64,000 bases of DNA from Pagrus major. Lineage: Eukaryota; Chordata; Actinopteri; Spariformes; Sparidae. The notes under the pieces were generated by a model. That model made no database searches. It was not told the origin of the DNA and saw only the letters and a program-made list of their open reading frames with translations. Location of the stretch: the NCBI RefSeq assembly GCF_040436345.1, contig NC_133230.1, forward strand, positions 8,639,297 through 8,703,296. The letters run 5' to 3'. The position numbers were made by a program, and so were the translations under genes. Shown one piece after another: positions 11,301-21,599 of the stretch (position 1 is its first letter; each line of letters opens with the position of its first letter).

Positions 11301-14300
11301 CTGTGTTACTATACTAAAACATAAAAACTAGCCAGATGCTCTTCTACTTATTCCTAACAAATGTTGCTGCTGGCACCACATACTGCAATTAGTTCCAACA
11401 TATCAAAGAATTTCTAGCTGGAATGAAATCACCGTCACTTAATACATAAGTCATACACTTCATGATAGTGTTTACTCACTGCAAGGTTTAAGGATTTTTG
11501 ACTGCAGTACCCTCAGGCCAATGATCCATCCAAATTTAAACACACTAGAAAAATAACAGGACGGTCTTTCACTGTCAGATTTCTGTATTCCTCGTTACGT
11601 CCCACTGCATATCGAGCAGCTTATTGCAACTCTGCGGTCAAGTGCTGACGGCAGCAGTTTGTGAACTGTACGTTAGAGCAGCGCTGTCATTTTTCCATGA
11701 GGTAACACCCTGCTACACACACACACACACACACCCTCCTCCACCAATGGCTATTGTGAGCTATTGGCCATATCACTGCTGCCTCGCTGGACCCAGAGGG
11801 TGCTCATTAAAGCTCACCAGACAGATTTCTTGTGAGAGAAAAAGCAGGAGAGGAGGAGGAAAGCAGCTGTTTTTGCTTGCTAGAGTCACAAAATGTTGCC
11901 CTCAATACTTCCCAGAAATAATGTTTCCTCCTCCCATCATATTAAGACATTAAGACATAGTCTGTAGTCTCAAAACCCTCAGAAATTTCAAGTTTTATTG
12001 AAACTCTTGATATTTTTGTTATTTACATTTGAATCGCAGCGAAAGGAAATGAAATGTCACCCTGCTGATAGATTTTTCCGCCTCTTCCTTCAAGAATAGC
12101 AGGATTTTTATGGTCAATACCAGATGGACAAGCCTGTTTGAAATGGAAACTTTTGCAAAGCCTGCTTTCCTGTCACTCAGCTGTCCTCCTCTTTATATAA
12201 TCGAATGCATGCAGAGAATTTTAATGCAACAGAGGATATATTCTCTCTCCTTGCTTTCTTCCCCGCTCTGCTTTCCTGTCAAAGATTATCCATCTTAATG
12301 ACCCAGTTAACCTCATAAGCAGAATCTTAATGGGGGGAAAAAACAATGAGACAGCTAATTTAACTTAAAAGAGAATTCTTCAAATCGGTGGCAATGGAAA
12401 GAAGTGACATTTTGTCACCCAGTCGGATAAAGTTTCTAATTTATCTCTTAAAGGAATACATCTTCATTTTGGGAAGTGCAATTATTCACTTTTTTTTTTC
12501 TTTTGCCAGGACAGAGAAGATACGGGGGGGTGGGGCAGCTAGTATGACTAGGTCCAAAGATGAGAAACATCTGCCTGGCCGGCGCTAATGTATCCTGTGG
12601 TTTTACAGAAAGTTGTTCATCCTGGCCGAAATATAATCTGGGACTGCCAAAACCATGAAACCACAACTTGCTATTTTTTATTCTTCTCAATGAGAAGATA
12701 TAATGAATTAATTAACAAGCTTTGGAAGCGGCGGCAGGATGATTAGGCCAGCTGTTTCCCTCTGCCTCTGGTCTATACGCTAAGCTAAGCTAACCGGCTG
12801 CTGGCCAGAGAGTACCAATTAGGGCCGCCCCTGACTAAAGACTTTCCTCGCTGACTAGCATTCGTTAATCATCTCGCTACAAACTGGCTCCTCTGATGCT
12901 TCACAACTCCCCCGTCCCTGCCCCGTCTTCTTCATCCCTGGTGCTGCTCATTTTTCAAACCCTCCCCCCCATGGAGGTCCAAAGCTCCTGTGTTAGCAGT
13001 GTAAACACCAATACTCCCCATGGTTAGCTGAGCTAACTTGCAGCTAAAGTTAGCTGCAAGATACAAGATAGCTACAATGTTACAAGAGAAAAGGTCCGTG
13101 TTGCAACTGTACCCCTGATACTTTCTACCCTCTACTTTCTAATGGATGCTAGGTTGTTTTTTTCAGCGGCTAAGCAGCTAATGAAAACTTTGCTGACCAA
13201 GACTCCTATCGACTCTCAGTTTCGTCAGCTATTAGGGAGCAACTTTAGTATAAATACTCCCATTTAACGCTTGGCAAGCGTATTCAAATTATTCCTTTAA
13301 CAACAGTTAAGCTCAGGTTTAAGATGGACAAGATGATTGCGATATCTTTCCTTCATTCCTCTAGAGACTTTAGATCTTTCCACTGTTGAGGTTAAACTTG
13401 TGTTGCAGTGTGTTATTACTTTTAATGACATCTCTATATTTCTCCCTGTGCCTCTTCTGCATATTAATGTGTGCATCTCTGTCCGCAGATGTATTTCAAC
13501 GCCAGCATCAACAGCACGACCAAGCTGCTGAAGCCTTTGCTGGTGTTCGCCTTCTGCATGGCCGCGGGCCTCGCCGGGCTGACGCAGATAACTCAGCACC
13601 GCAGTCACCCGATAGACGTCTACGTGGGATACCTCATAGGGGCCGGCATCGGAGTCTACCTGGTTAGTTAAGTGTGTGTGACAGGCAGGGCAAAGGATTT
13701 ATCAGATTTGTCAAGCCCTCAACTAAACTCTGCAGGCAAAATATGTACAATTTCCCCAATTTAATTAGCCTGTGTCAGGATAATTGCTCTTTTTATGATG
13801 TTATAACTCACCGAAAGAAATTTGAAGAAGTGAAATGGATTTGCTACTCCAGGATTTACTCTGTGAAATGAGTGCCAGCATATGTTTGAATGTATTTAGG
13901 GATTTGTTTTGTCCCCAGGGAGTAGTTAAGAGTCGGCGTGCAGCGTGGTGGGAATGACTGAATAGCACATAAATAGATTTTTTTTAAACAAAGTGGTTTA
14001 CTTGTTTTGCTGTGACTGAATTGTCCCATTGTATTGTTCTAACACTATCGCAGCGGGCGCTAACAAATGCAGCTTTTTTCCGTCACCTCTCGTCTCCGTG
14101 TGGCTTCCATACTTTTCTCTCCCAGCCGTTTCTGCTTTTTTTTTTTTTTTGGCAGGCTCTATATATAGCTTTTTCTATTACCGAGGGGAAGGGAGAGAGA
14201 ATGAATAATCCGATAAGAATTCTCTGGAACAATTTCACACTTCATTTTAAGAAAAGTTGTCGTCGCCATTTGCCATGCTTCCCTCCTCCTCTCACTCTCT

Positions 14301-17300
14301 TTCTCTCTCGTCTTTCGGTTTTTTGAGAAGGGGGAGCATTTCTCCCCCTCATTAAAGGATGGATAGGGGGGAGAGAGTGGTTCATGCTGACCTCAGACTA
14401 AGCATGAGGAGGAAGGAAAGATGCCTATTCATGCACTCGCTCCCCTCTAATAGAAATCACTTTTTTTCCCCTCCTCAAGATTAAAGGAAATACATTTTCA
14501 CGCTTCAGTCTTTATGCAACATGCTGGGTACTTCAATCTCATTTATTTCTCCTTCTCACCTCCCTCCCTGTCTCCCCCTGTCATCTGTCAGGCTGTGTTC
14601 GCGGTGGGAAACTTCAAAGCATCAGAAGAAGACGCTCACTCTTTACACAGACTGACCCCGGCTCAACAGAAGGACGGCCTGAGGGTGCTGAGCCAGCGGA
14701 GTCATGACTCCCTGTACAGGAAGACTCCCAGGGTGTCTGAGAGCAGAGAGGAGCTGGGGGCGGCGCTGGGGTCCGGGGCCCGCAGTAAGGTGAGGAGGGA
14801 GAAGGCGTCCTTGGCCTCTCTCAAACGAGCGAGTGCTGACGTGGAGCTCCTCGCGACCCGGGGTCCCATGGGCAAGGAAACCATGGTAACCTTCAGCAAC
14901 ACCTTGCCCCGTGTCGCAAACGGCAACAGCCCCATCTCCCCCTCGGACGAGCTGCCCACAACGCAGCGTCACATGACCTTCCACGTGCCCTTTGACCCCC
15001 AGAGGTCTAGGCAGCTGGTGTCAGAGTGGAAGCAGCGCTCGCTGGAGCTCCGGAGCCAGAGCTCACGAGACGAGGATGAGGGGATGGATGGAAGGGATGG
15101 AGATGAGGGAGGAGAAGGAGGGGATCAGGAGATGCCTTCATCTCTTTATCCCACAGTGCAAGCCAACAAAGGCATCGCCACGCCGACTGGATCACGGATG
15201 GTGGTGGCACCCCCACTTGTTCACATCCCCGAGGAGGCCACTCGACCGCCGCCTGTCTCCCCCAAGAGTGCCAAGACCCGCGCCAAGTGGCTGTCACTCA
15301 CCGAGGGAGGAGGGGTAAAAGAACCGGGTCCAGGCCCCATCGCGGTGTCGACTCCCCGGGTGCCCAACACACAGCCCAACCAGCTGCCCAGCCAGCAAAG
15401 AGTCACTCAGGTTAGGAAGAAATTAGACAGCGAACGCCTGCAAATCATGATAACTACATTACTTTAAGCAATCATTTTTCATCATTTTATTTCAATTGAC
15501 AAGCAGCGAGTTCTGAGAAAATATATCTGACACAGGAGAAGAGATTTAACAGCTGCCAAACTCTGTGTGCGCTACGCAGCTATGATTTATTTTGTTGGTA
15601 AAATCAAAACAGAACAACATGTGTGGAAGCAATTCCACTGATTAGTTTCCAATATGAAATACTCTCACAAGGGTTCAGACACTAATTACAGTTGGAGATA
15701 AATCTTATAAAAATGCCTGGGAGGGTAATTGAATGTGCTACTATTAACCTTTAAAATGTTTACTGTCATAAAAGCCTCTGAAATTCTGGCTTTATTGTGG
15801 TTCAAATCAATTTTGTTAATCCAAATTGCTGGGTTTTTTTTATAGCCACCGCTCTTCTTGAAAGTGAAACTTCTTTCTTGACCTTGGAAACAGCAATTGG
15901 CACATCAGTCTCATTTAGTAGCTGGATCTTTCGGTCATATCAAATGATCTTCCTCATAACACAGAGTTGTCTAGTTGTTGTGGGAACATTGGGACTTGTC
16001 ATTGAAGTACCCTGGCAGCAGCTTACTTTGCAGGGCAGCTGTGGCCGAACGCACAGTGGTCGAACCAGTCAGCGTCCAACGAGGAGCTACCAGCAGCTAC
16101 TAGCATGGTTTAGCAAGAAAGAGAAGCAATTGTTCAAGAGGCTATTGTAGGTGCTACTAGCATCAGTTATATCAGAGGTATATTTCATTGAAAGACCACT
16201 CCTCTCTCAACTGGTTTCGAGTTTGATTCACCCACTGGTTTCACTAGTGGTAGTGCTGTTGATCTATTGGTTGAAGATAGACGGTGATGGACAGATGGTT
16301 CATGGAATCACCTGCCAAGTATTTTTGTGCCTGCCATTTTCAATTTGTAGCCGCTCCTTTCCAGATGGTTCTGTGTAACAAACCATCTGGTGCGTCTGGT
16401 TAGGAAACAGAAGCTCACAAAGTAGTATCACCAACATGGGTCCATTTGGTGGCTGACCTTCAGAACTCCTCTGAGCACTAACCTTTGTAGATTTTGACAA
16501 GATCTTCTTCTGTTCTCCAGGTGATAGCCATGTCCAAGCAGCAGGGTCACGGACACCTCACATCGTCCACTAAGACATCGGAAGGTGGCTCTTCCTCCGG
16601 CGGTGGGTCCAACTGCTCCGAGTCGCCCTACTACCGGATCCCATCTGATCGAGACAGCTGCACTGGCAGCAACCCAGGGAGCATCGCGGGAAGTGGGAGC
16701 ATTGTCACAATTGACGCTCATGCCCCCCACCACCCAGTGGTGCGTGTGTCAGCCAGTAACGGCAAGCCGTGGGAGTGGAGAAACACCATCAGTGGTAACA
16801 TGATGGCCGCCGACACGTCAGGGGACAAACACCGCGCGGCGCTGCAGCGACAGGAAAATGTTAGTCAGTATCGGGATTACCGGACGCTCCCAGTCAAAAC
16901 GGACTCACTCTGCTCCTCCTCGGCCAGCGGCAGCGCAGAAGGAGGAGCAGACCTGCCTCCCCCACCTCTCCCCACTTCTTCCTCTCCTCTGCCTCCCCCT
17001 CCTCAGCTGTCCTCATCCCCTCTACCGCCACCTCCTCCTCACTCGTCTTCTTCCCCTTTGCCTCCACCTCCACACCCGAGCTCCTCTCCAATTCCTCCTC
17101 CTCTTCCTCACCATGCCTCGTCTCACATGCCTCTCCCACCTCACCTGTCCTCTCAGATGTCCCCACCACCCCTCCCGACATCCTCCCAAATGCCTCCACC
17201 TCCTCACTCATCCTCCTCTCAAATGCCCCCACCTCCACACCCATCCCTAGCTCAAATGCCCCCACCTCCACACCCATCCTTAGTTCAAATGCCCCCACCT

Positions 17301-17609
17301 CCACACCCATCCTTAGCTCAAATGCCCCCACCTCCACACCCATCCTTAACTCAAATGCCCCCACCTCCACACCCATCCTCTTCCCCTCTCCCACCGCCAC
17401 CTCACCACTCATCCTCCATGCCGCCGCCTCCGCACCCCTCCTGCTCCAGCATGCTTCCCCCTCCACCCCATCCTGACCTACTGATGGACGGCCACAGCCA
17501 GGGACTGTCCCGCACCTCCACGCTGCCTCGTCGGCCCTCGGTCTCCGCCCGCAGCCATGCTGAGCAGGAGCACTACTACAAGGCCATGCAGAATGAGAGG
17601 ATGTTATAG
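5250..17609 (+). CDS. plppr3: Phospholipid phosphatase-related protein type 3 (PLPPR3/PRG-2), 8 coding exons
   Basis: The joined coding sequence is 5250-5330, 5680-5865, 7715-7844, 8890-9085, 11023-11080, 13489-13662, 14592-15410 and 16521-17609, giving 910 residues. All introns are GT-AG and phases match. The protein follows human PLPPR3 closely from residue 1 to about 285, with six membrane segments near residues 21-43, 72-98, 131-154, 205-224, 230-251 and 261-283. Lipid phosphate phosphatase motifs are degenerate: PSQH (202-205) replaces PSGH, TQ (249-250) replaces SR, and Ser256 stands where the catalytic His would be. This fits the known non-enzymatic PLPPR group, neuronal plasma-membrane proteins; mammalian PLPPR3 is linked to axon branching and PTEN inhibition. 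The tail keeps [11 protein letters not shown], an acidic stretch, LVHIPEE, QVIAMSK and [15 protein letters not shown]. It is longer than the human 718-residue protein, partly because of a proline-rich insert at about 690-870. The ATG at 5250 is chosen because the sequence after it matches the family N-terminus. Confidence 0.95.
5680..5865 (+). CDS. plppr3: plppr3 coding exon 2 (residues 28-89)
   Basis: The acceptor is CCGTCCAG and the donor is GTAATT. The 62 codons cover the rest of membrane segment 1 ([18 protein letters not shown]), the first extracellular loop with [13 protein letters not shown], and most of membrane segment 2 ([19 protein letters not shown]). All are near-identical to the mammalian protein. 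Confidence 0.95.
5866..7714 (+). other. plppr3: plppr3 intron 3, no gene seen
   Basis: This 1.85-kb intron is mostly AT-rich unique sequence. A CA-rich stretch around 7195-7400 gives artefactual open frames. A pyrimidine-rich tract precedes the acceptor at 7714. Confidence 0.6.
7715..7844 (+). CDS. plppr3: plppr3 coding exon 3 (residues 90-133)
   Basis: The acceptor CTATAG ends at 7714 and the donor GTACGT starts at 7845. The exon encodes [14 protein letters not shown], a variable cytosolic loop, and [20 protein letters not shown], a conserved block. It ends after the first base of the Gly133 codon. Confidence 0.94.
7845..8889 (+). other. plppr3: plppr3 intron 4, no gene seen
   Basis: About 1 kb of unique-looking sequence. 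It starts with T-rich DNA (7870-7900) and ends in a pyrimidine-rich acceptor. Open frames overlapping its 3' part are shadows of the following exon. Confidence 0.6.
8890..9085 (+). CDS. plppr3: plppr3 coding exon 4 (residues 133-198)
   Basis: The acceptor CCCTCAG ends at 8889 and the donor GTAAGA starts at 9086. It encodes membrane segment 3 ([20 protein letters not shown]) and the large extracellular loop. In the loop, [11 protein letters not shown] corresponds to phosphatase motif C1 but lacks its Lys and Arg. PNYT at about 166-169 is a likely N-glycosylation site. The exon ends with two bases of Arg198. Confidence 0.95.
9086..11022 (+). other. plppr3: plppr3 intron 5, contains a foldback repeat
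   Basis: The only recognisable content is the dispersed element at about 9840-10362. The rest (10380-11000) is unique-looking, and I see no exon in it. Confidence 0.6.
9840..10362. mobile_element. Foldback/MITE-like element, TTAAAG ends, copy 1
   Basis: The left end reads TTAAAGAAGTAGTTCGACTTT and continues to TTATTGGCTTTCTGG. The right end reads ACTCTCAGTAAGAAAGCCAA, followed by TATCCGTATTTCCC, the reverse complement of the expected left arm. Inside are GCTAAGCTAAGCTAACCGG and CCGTTTCCCTGTT, the reverse of a TTAGCTTAGC motif very common in percomorph repeats. Two more copies are at 12448 and 48933. It has no coding capacity. Confidence 0.65.
11023..11080 (+). CDS. plppr3: plppr3 coding exon 5 (residues 198-217)
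   Basis: This 58-nt exon has acceptor CCCCTCAG and donor GTAAGC. It encodes [19 protein letters not shown], the C2-equivalent motif (Gly of PSGH replaced by Gln) and the start of membrane segment 4. It is too short to be found as a stand-alone reading frame. Confidence 0.95.
11081..13488 (+). other. plppr3: plppr3 intron 6, contains a foldback repeat
   Basis: The intron has a short CA tract at 11715-11734 and the element at 12448-13300. The remaining sequence, including 11100-12440, shows no exon or clear repeat. Confidence 0.6.
12448..13300. mobile_element. Foldback/MITE-like element, TTAAAG ends, copy 2
   Basis: It starts TTAAAGGAATACATC with TTCATTTTGGGAAG, and ends ATTCCTTTAA, so the termini are inverted. 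The core CTAAGCTAAGCTAACCGGCTG at about 12780-12800 matches copy 1. A local palindrome (TTGCAGCTAA/TTAGCTGCAA) lies near 13037-13058. At about 850 bp it may include a second inserted repeat between 12840 and 13260. Confidence 0.55.
13489..13662 (+). CDS. plppr3: plppr3 coding exon 6 (residues 218-275)
   Basis: The acceptor is GTCCGCAG and the donor is GTTAGT. The 58 codons cover the end of membrane segment 4, segment 5 ([19 protein letters not shown]) and the degenerate C3 motif [12 protein letters not shown], leading into segment 6. Codon usage is GC-rich compared with the introns on either side. Confidence 0.95.
13663..14591 (+). other. plppr3: plppr3 intron 7, no gene seen
   Basis: About 930 bp of AT-rich unique sequence with a T run near 14138-14151. 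It ends in a strong pyrimidine tract before the acceptor at 14591. Confidence 0.6.
14592..15410 (+). CDS. plppr3: plppr3 coding exon 7 (residues 276-548), cytoplasmic tail
   Basis: The acceptor CATCTGTCAG ends at 14591 and the donor after ACTCAG is GTTAGG. The 273 codons finish membrane segment 6 (AVFAVGNF) and enter the tail. Family landmarks are [46 protein letters not shown], an Asp/Glu/Gly-rich stretch in place of the human poly-Glu run, SLYPTVQA and LVHIPEE. If intron 8 were retained, the frame would stay open for 18 more residues to a stop at 15465-15467. Confidence 0.94.
15411..16520 (+). other. plppr3: plppr3 intron 8, no gene seen
   Basis: About 1.1 kb of unique sequence. Short open frames here lack homology and splice support. 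The acceptor follows TTCTTCTGTTCTCCAG. Confidence 0.6.
16521..17609 (+). CDS. plppr3: plppr3 last coding exon (residues 549-910), proline-rich tail
   Basis: The acceptor GTTCTCCAG ends at 16520 and the stop TAG is 17607-17609. The start VIAMSK and the internal [15 protein letters not shown] match human PLPPR3, as does the C-terminal pattern with YYKAMQ. Between them lies a proline-rich segment (about residues 690-870) dominated by PPPPH and MPPPP motifs. Such sequence commonly binds SH3, WW, EVH1 or profilin domains, but partners here are unknown. Confidence 0.93.
   Translation: MIAMSKQQGHGHLTSSTKTSEGGSSSGGGSNCSESPYYRIPSDRDSCTGSNPGSIAGSGSIVTIDAHAPHHPVVRVSASNGKPWEWRNTISGNMMAADTSGDKHRAALQRQENVSQYRDYRTLPVKTDSLCSSSASGSAEGGADLPPPPLPTSSSPLPPPPQLSSSPLPPPPPHSSSSPLPPPPHPSSSPIPPPLPHHASSHMPLPPHLSSQMSPPPLPTSSQMPPPPHSSSSQMPPPPHPSLAQMPPPPHPSLVQMPPPPHPSLAQMPPPPHPSLTQMPPPPHPSSSPLPPPPHHSSSMPPPPHPSCSSMLPPPPHPDLLMDGHSQGLSRTSTLPRRPSVSARSHAEQEHYYKAMQNERML
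17220..17384 (+). repeat. 33-bp coding minisatellite, five tandem units
   Basis: Units begin at 17220, 17253, 17286, 17319 and 17352, each encoding an 11-residue [15 protein letters not shown] repeat (residues about 782-836). Units 2-4 differ from each other by only one or two bases, so they arose or were homogenised recently. The repeat keeps the reading frame. Diverged units of the same type continue on both sides from about 16960 to 17470. Confidence 0.92.
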
Positions 17610-18343
17610 TAAAAGACAACAGTAATCATTGTCATATCAATGATTGTACTTCAGAAGACTCACTGAGAGAGACAGTGAAACAAAGGAGGTTGTGGCAGGT
17701 GAACAGAGATTTATGAAAAATGACAAAAAGGTTCAGAGACTCTGAACAGCAGCTTCAGTCAAAATGCTGGAAGGAAAGAGGCGTGAGGGTGGAGGACCAT
17801 TGGGAGATCTGGCAGCTCACACACACTCAGCAGGGGACCTGGTTTTTCCCTGCTCAGACATTCTGCCCACAGCGCCGGCTCAGCGGCCCTGACTGGGAAA
17901 AGAACAGACAAGCGAAGAAACGGGAGTCAAGAGAGAGCAGGGTGAAGAATTAAAAAACCCCTAGTTCAGCTCTCGTTTAGGCACGCACATCCTCCGTGTT
18001 TCTTTATGACACTTTCAAAGAGGGAATGGAAGAGGCTGCAGCTGAAAGAGATATCACAATGCACGGCCTGGGATTTGCTAACTCAAGTTTCCCCTGAGAG
18101 GGCGGATTAGACTGACAAAACAAAACAACTACAGGCAATACTAGCTCTCCTGAATCTGGCGCAGCTGTTTGAGGTTGCCAACCACTACACACAGAGAATT
18201 TGCTATTGTAACCAGTTGAAAACTCATGCTTCAAAGCACCCAAAAGCTGCGACTAAAGAAAAAGAAGGCAGCGAAGTTCAGCCACAGGTTCAGCAGTATT
18301 AGCCGCAAACCACAAAAGCATGAGAGTCATTTTACCCCCTCTG

Positions 18344-18349
18344 AATAAA
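18344..18349 (+). promoter_or_regulatory. plppr3: Candidate proximal polyadenylation signal of plppr3
   Basis: AATAAA lies 735 bp after the stop, followed within 40 bases by a T/G-rich element (TTTTATGTTTGATG). It would give a short 3' UTR. Confidence 0.4.
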
Positions 18350-19039
18350 CAAACCAAACGGGGGGAATTTTATGTTTGATGCCAAGCAAATCTGTCAGTA
18401 TCCACCAGAGAGAGCAGGCTTAGGAAGGGTTTCTCTGGATCGGGTGTGAGAGGAGAAGGAAGAGGAGGAGGGGTGGGTATAAGGAGGATCACGCACAGTC
18501 GAGCACCCCTATACAGACGTCACCGAATGGATTACTGCTGTAAACATGAGGGGCGGTGGAATGGAAAGAGAATTGTTTCTTAAGTGGAAAGGGTGGCCGC
18601 ACAGCACAAGAGGCAGCCGGGAAGCCAGTCTGTCTTTGCTGTGTGCAAAAACCTGCCACGGAGCCTGAAGCAGCACTAAGGAGATTAACGTTTGTTTGTC
18701 AAACCATGCTAGTGCACTCTTCCTTCCAAAGTCCTTCACATTTGGCCCTCTGGTAAACCAAAATGGTGACGCGTTAATGCAATTCTAGCCCGGCCATCAC
18801 CATCGACATGCACGCTGGCTCAAGCAGGTGCTGGTTGGGTGTTGCTTGCAGTTTCTGTTTAAACCTGTTAGCATTACAAAGGATTTGGTACCACTTTCTA
18901 AGTATGCATACTTTATAGGGTTGATAAGTTGGTGTTTTATTATTGAGCATTTATTTATGCAAAAAGTCAGTGGTGTCCATCTGTCTTTTTAACTAGCTGG
19001 AGCCGGGCTCTGCAGGAAGACTTAATAATGTTTACAACT

Positions 19040-19200
19040 CCAGATTTACAGACCTTTATTCAACCATCTGTCCATCCATCCAGTATTTACACCTAGCTAC
19101 CCTTTTCAGGATCATAAGAGATGCCAGGCTATCACAGGGCTAACCTCAATTAAAGTTCCAACAAGGGATTTTAACTGGTTATGAAACAGTCTCAATTTCA
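19040..19200 (+). repeat. Possible dispersed repeat with CCATCCATCC motif
   Basis: CTGTCCATCCATCCAGTATTT followed by ACCTAGCTACCCTTTTCAGG and CCAGGCTATCACAGGGCTAA resembles a widespread teleost repeat. It lies inside the probable plppr3 3' UTR. Confidence 0.4.
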
Positions 19201-20785
19201 TTACCAGTGCCTCTATATGACCTACATAAGCAAACCAGACCATCAGCAAGATGATTGGCTCTTCTGATTCCAAAAATTATAATTGTATTTTATGCCGGCT
19301 CTGTAGTCTGGTGGTACAGCAGTGGGTATATCTCTGTTGCCTGATGTTGCTAGCAAGCTACATCTTTCTGTTGGCTTATTATGAAGACATAACATTACGA
19401 AGTATTGTTGATAACGTAAGCTATAGCACAACAACAAAACTATTAGCTAGCAACTAACCCTGTTAGCTTGTTAGCTACAGGTGTTTGAACATAACAATTT
19501 TTTTTTTTTTAAGTTTAGAATTATTAATCTTACATAGCTACTTGCTTCCAAAACAACTGCACTGGCTAGCTAGATGAAGATCTGTACGACAGAAGGCGGT
19601 GGTGCTCATACCACTTTTCTCCACAGGGGCCGCCAGAATCACCAAAAAAGAAAGTCCCTTGTTGCCGCTTTAAGTATGCCTTATTAGACAGTGATACCAA
19701 GATTTTTGTTCATTTTTGATATGAAATATTTTCCTAAATTGTCGAGCAGATGACAACATAAACACCCAACCAACACCATGACAAAACAATCTCAGCTAAA
19801 GGTCCACCTGCTCGCCATAAGCTCTAGAGCTGTTAACCTGCATCACACAGTTGTCATCAGCAGATGCTGTTTGCTCAGTTGCCATGGAAGTGTTCATGTT
19901 GAAACAAATTACGGGCAAACTACATCTACTAATGAGGACATTGTAATGCTGTCAAAAGGCTGGAACAAGCAAGTAAGTCTGCAGTGAGATGAGCTTTGTT
20001 AATTTATGTTTCAAAGCCCGAGAATGAGGCGACCACTGAAAGGTGTGCGTTTTAGTTTTTGATATTTTTAGATGAAACAATTAATGATAATTCGTAGATG
20101 TAATCAAATTACTAATCAATAATGAAAATAATCAGTCGTTACAACCCTAAGAAATATGCTTTCATTCGACATTACAAGTGGAGAGGACGTGCGTGCTCTT
20201 CCTGCTCACTCCTATCTCTTGTGTGTATTTATACTCTGTTGTACAAAGTTTTTATCTGGTACCTATCATTTCATACATCCAAGTTTTTTCTATCAGAAGA
20301 TGTTCCATCCAACAGCAAGTGCTTTATTTGATTTTGATCATATCACGTTGAAAGATACAGGCTCACCAACAGATGGAAAAAGTTGTTTTCCACCCATCCA
20401 CCACCACATCTGAAGGGTACATGAACTGATTTTGTAAAGTTTGTGCTAGAAAGGGAGCGAGTTAAATGGAACAAGTTGTATTTCGTAGTGGAGCTCCTCA
20501 GACGAGGACCTGGTAGATAATGTTGCTCGTCGGTTTGTGCTGCATGTGTGTACGAGCGTGTTTTTTTTAAAACTTCTGTGCTTCAAGTGTGCGCTGTTCC
20601 CCTTTTTACAGACATACGTGCAGCATTTTCCAGTGCTGGTGATTATCGTTCTACTTTTCCCCCATTTTGACTGTAAAAATACTTGATATTCCCTATTATT
20701 ATTAATACTATTGTTATTCCACAGTCCTCTTTTATGGGCTCATGTTTTCTATCTGTGGTGATGTGTAACATTAATAACCTGATTG

Positions 20786-20791
20786 AATAAA
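20786..20791 (+). promoter_or_regulatory. plppr3: Candidate distal polyadenylation signal of plppr3
   Basis: AATAAA is followed by a GT-rich stretch (GGTTTCATCCTGTGTTGC) at the expected distance. Sequence beyond it turns microsatellite-rich and intergenic in character. Confidence 0.5.
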
Positions 20792-21552
20792 AAACGAAGA
20801 CTTCTTAACCGAGGGTTTCATCCTGTGTTGCTCGAACGCACCGTGGCAGGTGTACGCCGCTCAAAATAGCGAGGGTCAGTGCGGGAGCAGCTTTTACCGC
20901 CACTCTAATGAAAAGGATCTTCTCTATTGATTCTTTTGGCTATGAGTACTTTCCATGCTCATCCGTACTGTACGCTCACACATCCACACTCACACTGATA
21001 CACACAGCCAGACGGATACAGCACATGCACATTTGCAATGCAACATTTGCTCGTTTCCTGTGGGCAAGTGTCGGGTTCCCATAATGAATTCCGCTAGAAT
21101 GTTGGTCAGTCCCAGATGACCCGCAGGGATGCAGCAAGCGTTGGCTGTGAATGCGCATGTGTGTGTGTGTGTAAATTTGATTTTGTGTTTTTGAGTGGGC
21201 TTTGAGTGGCTGTTTTCTTGTAAATAAAAATGAGCCCCATTTGTCTTTTTACATCCATTATGCAGACATTAATTGGGGCTTGTGCATCGGCGTATGAAAG
21301 TAGCACACGTCCCGGTGTAGTGAGGTTACGTGTCCATTTAGATATGCATCATTTTTGTGCATCTTTCTGTCCGTATGCATGTTTAAGTGTTTGTTTTGGG
21401 ATTTGTGCGCGTGTGTGTTGGTGAGTTTGTGTGTCCAGTGCTGCAGAGCATTGAGCTGTGTGATGAGGCCGTACAGGCAGTGGGGGTGCAGATGGTGTAC
21501 TGAGGCCCGAGGACAGTCAGCCTGTCCATGAGTCACACCCAGCAAAGCCAAT

Positions 21553-21554
<2 letters not shown>

Positions 21555-21597
<43 letters not shown>
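21555..21597 (+). repeat. CT microsatellite
   Basis: An uninterrupted CT run of 43 bases. The Glu-Arg-rich antisense frames across it are artefacts. Confidence 0.97.

Positions 21598-21599
<2 letters not shown>

Larger units (their letters stand above)
17610..20815 (+). other. plppr3: plppr3 3' UTR (probable extent)
   Basis: After the stop there is no coding exon. Sequence complexity stays high with few simple repeats, as expected of a long neuronal 3' UTR. Candidate polyadenylation signals are at 18344 and 20786. A dispersed repeat at about 19040-19200 and repeat-like segments near 19600-19680 lie inside the distal part, so transcription beyond the first signal is uncertain. Confidence 0.5.

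Noticed and set aside
16894..17619. 241-codon open frame on the minus strand
   Set aside because: It lies exactly antisense to the proline-rich plppr3 exon and its Glu/Val/Gly-rich product is the complement of the repeat. It has no splice or homology support.
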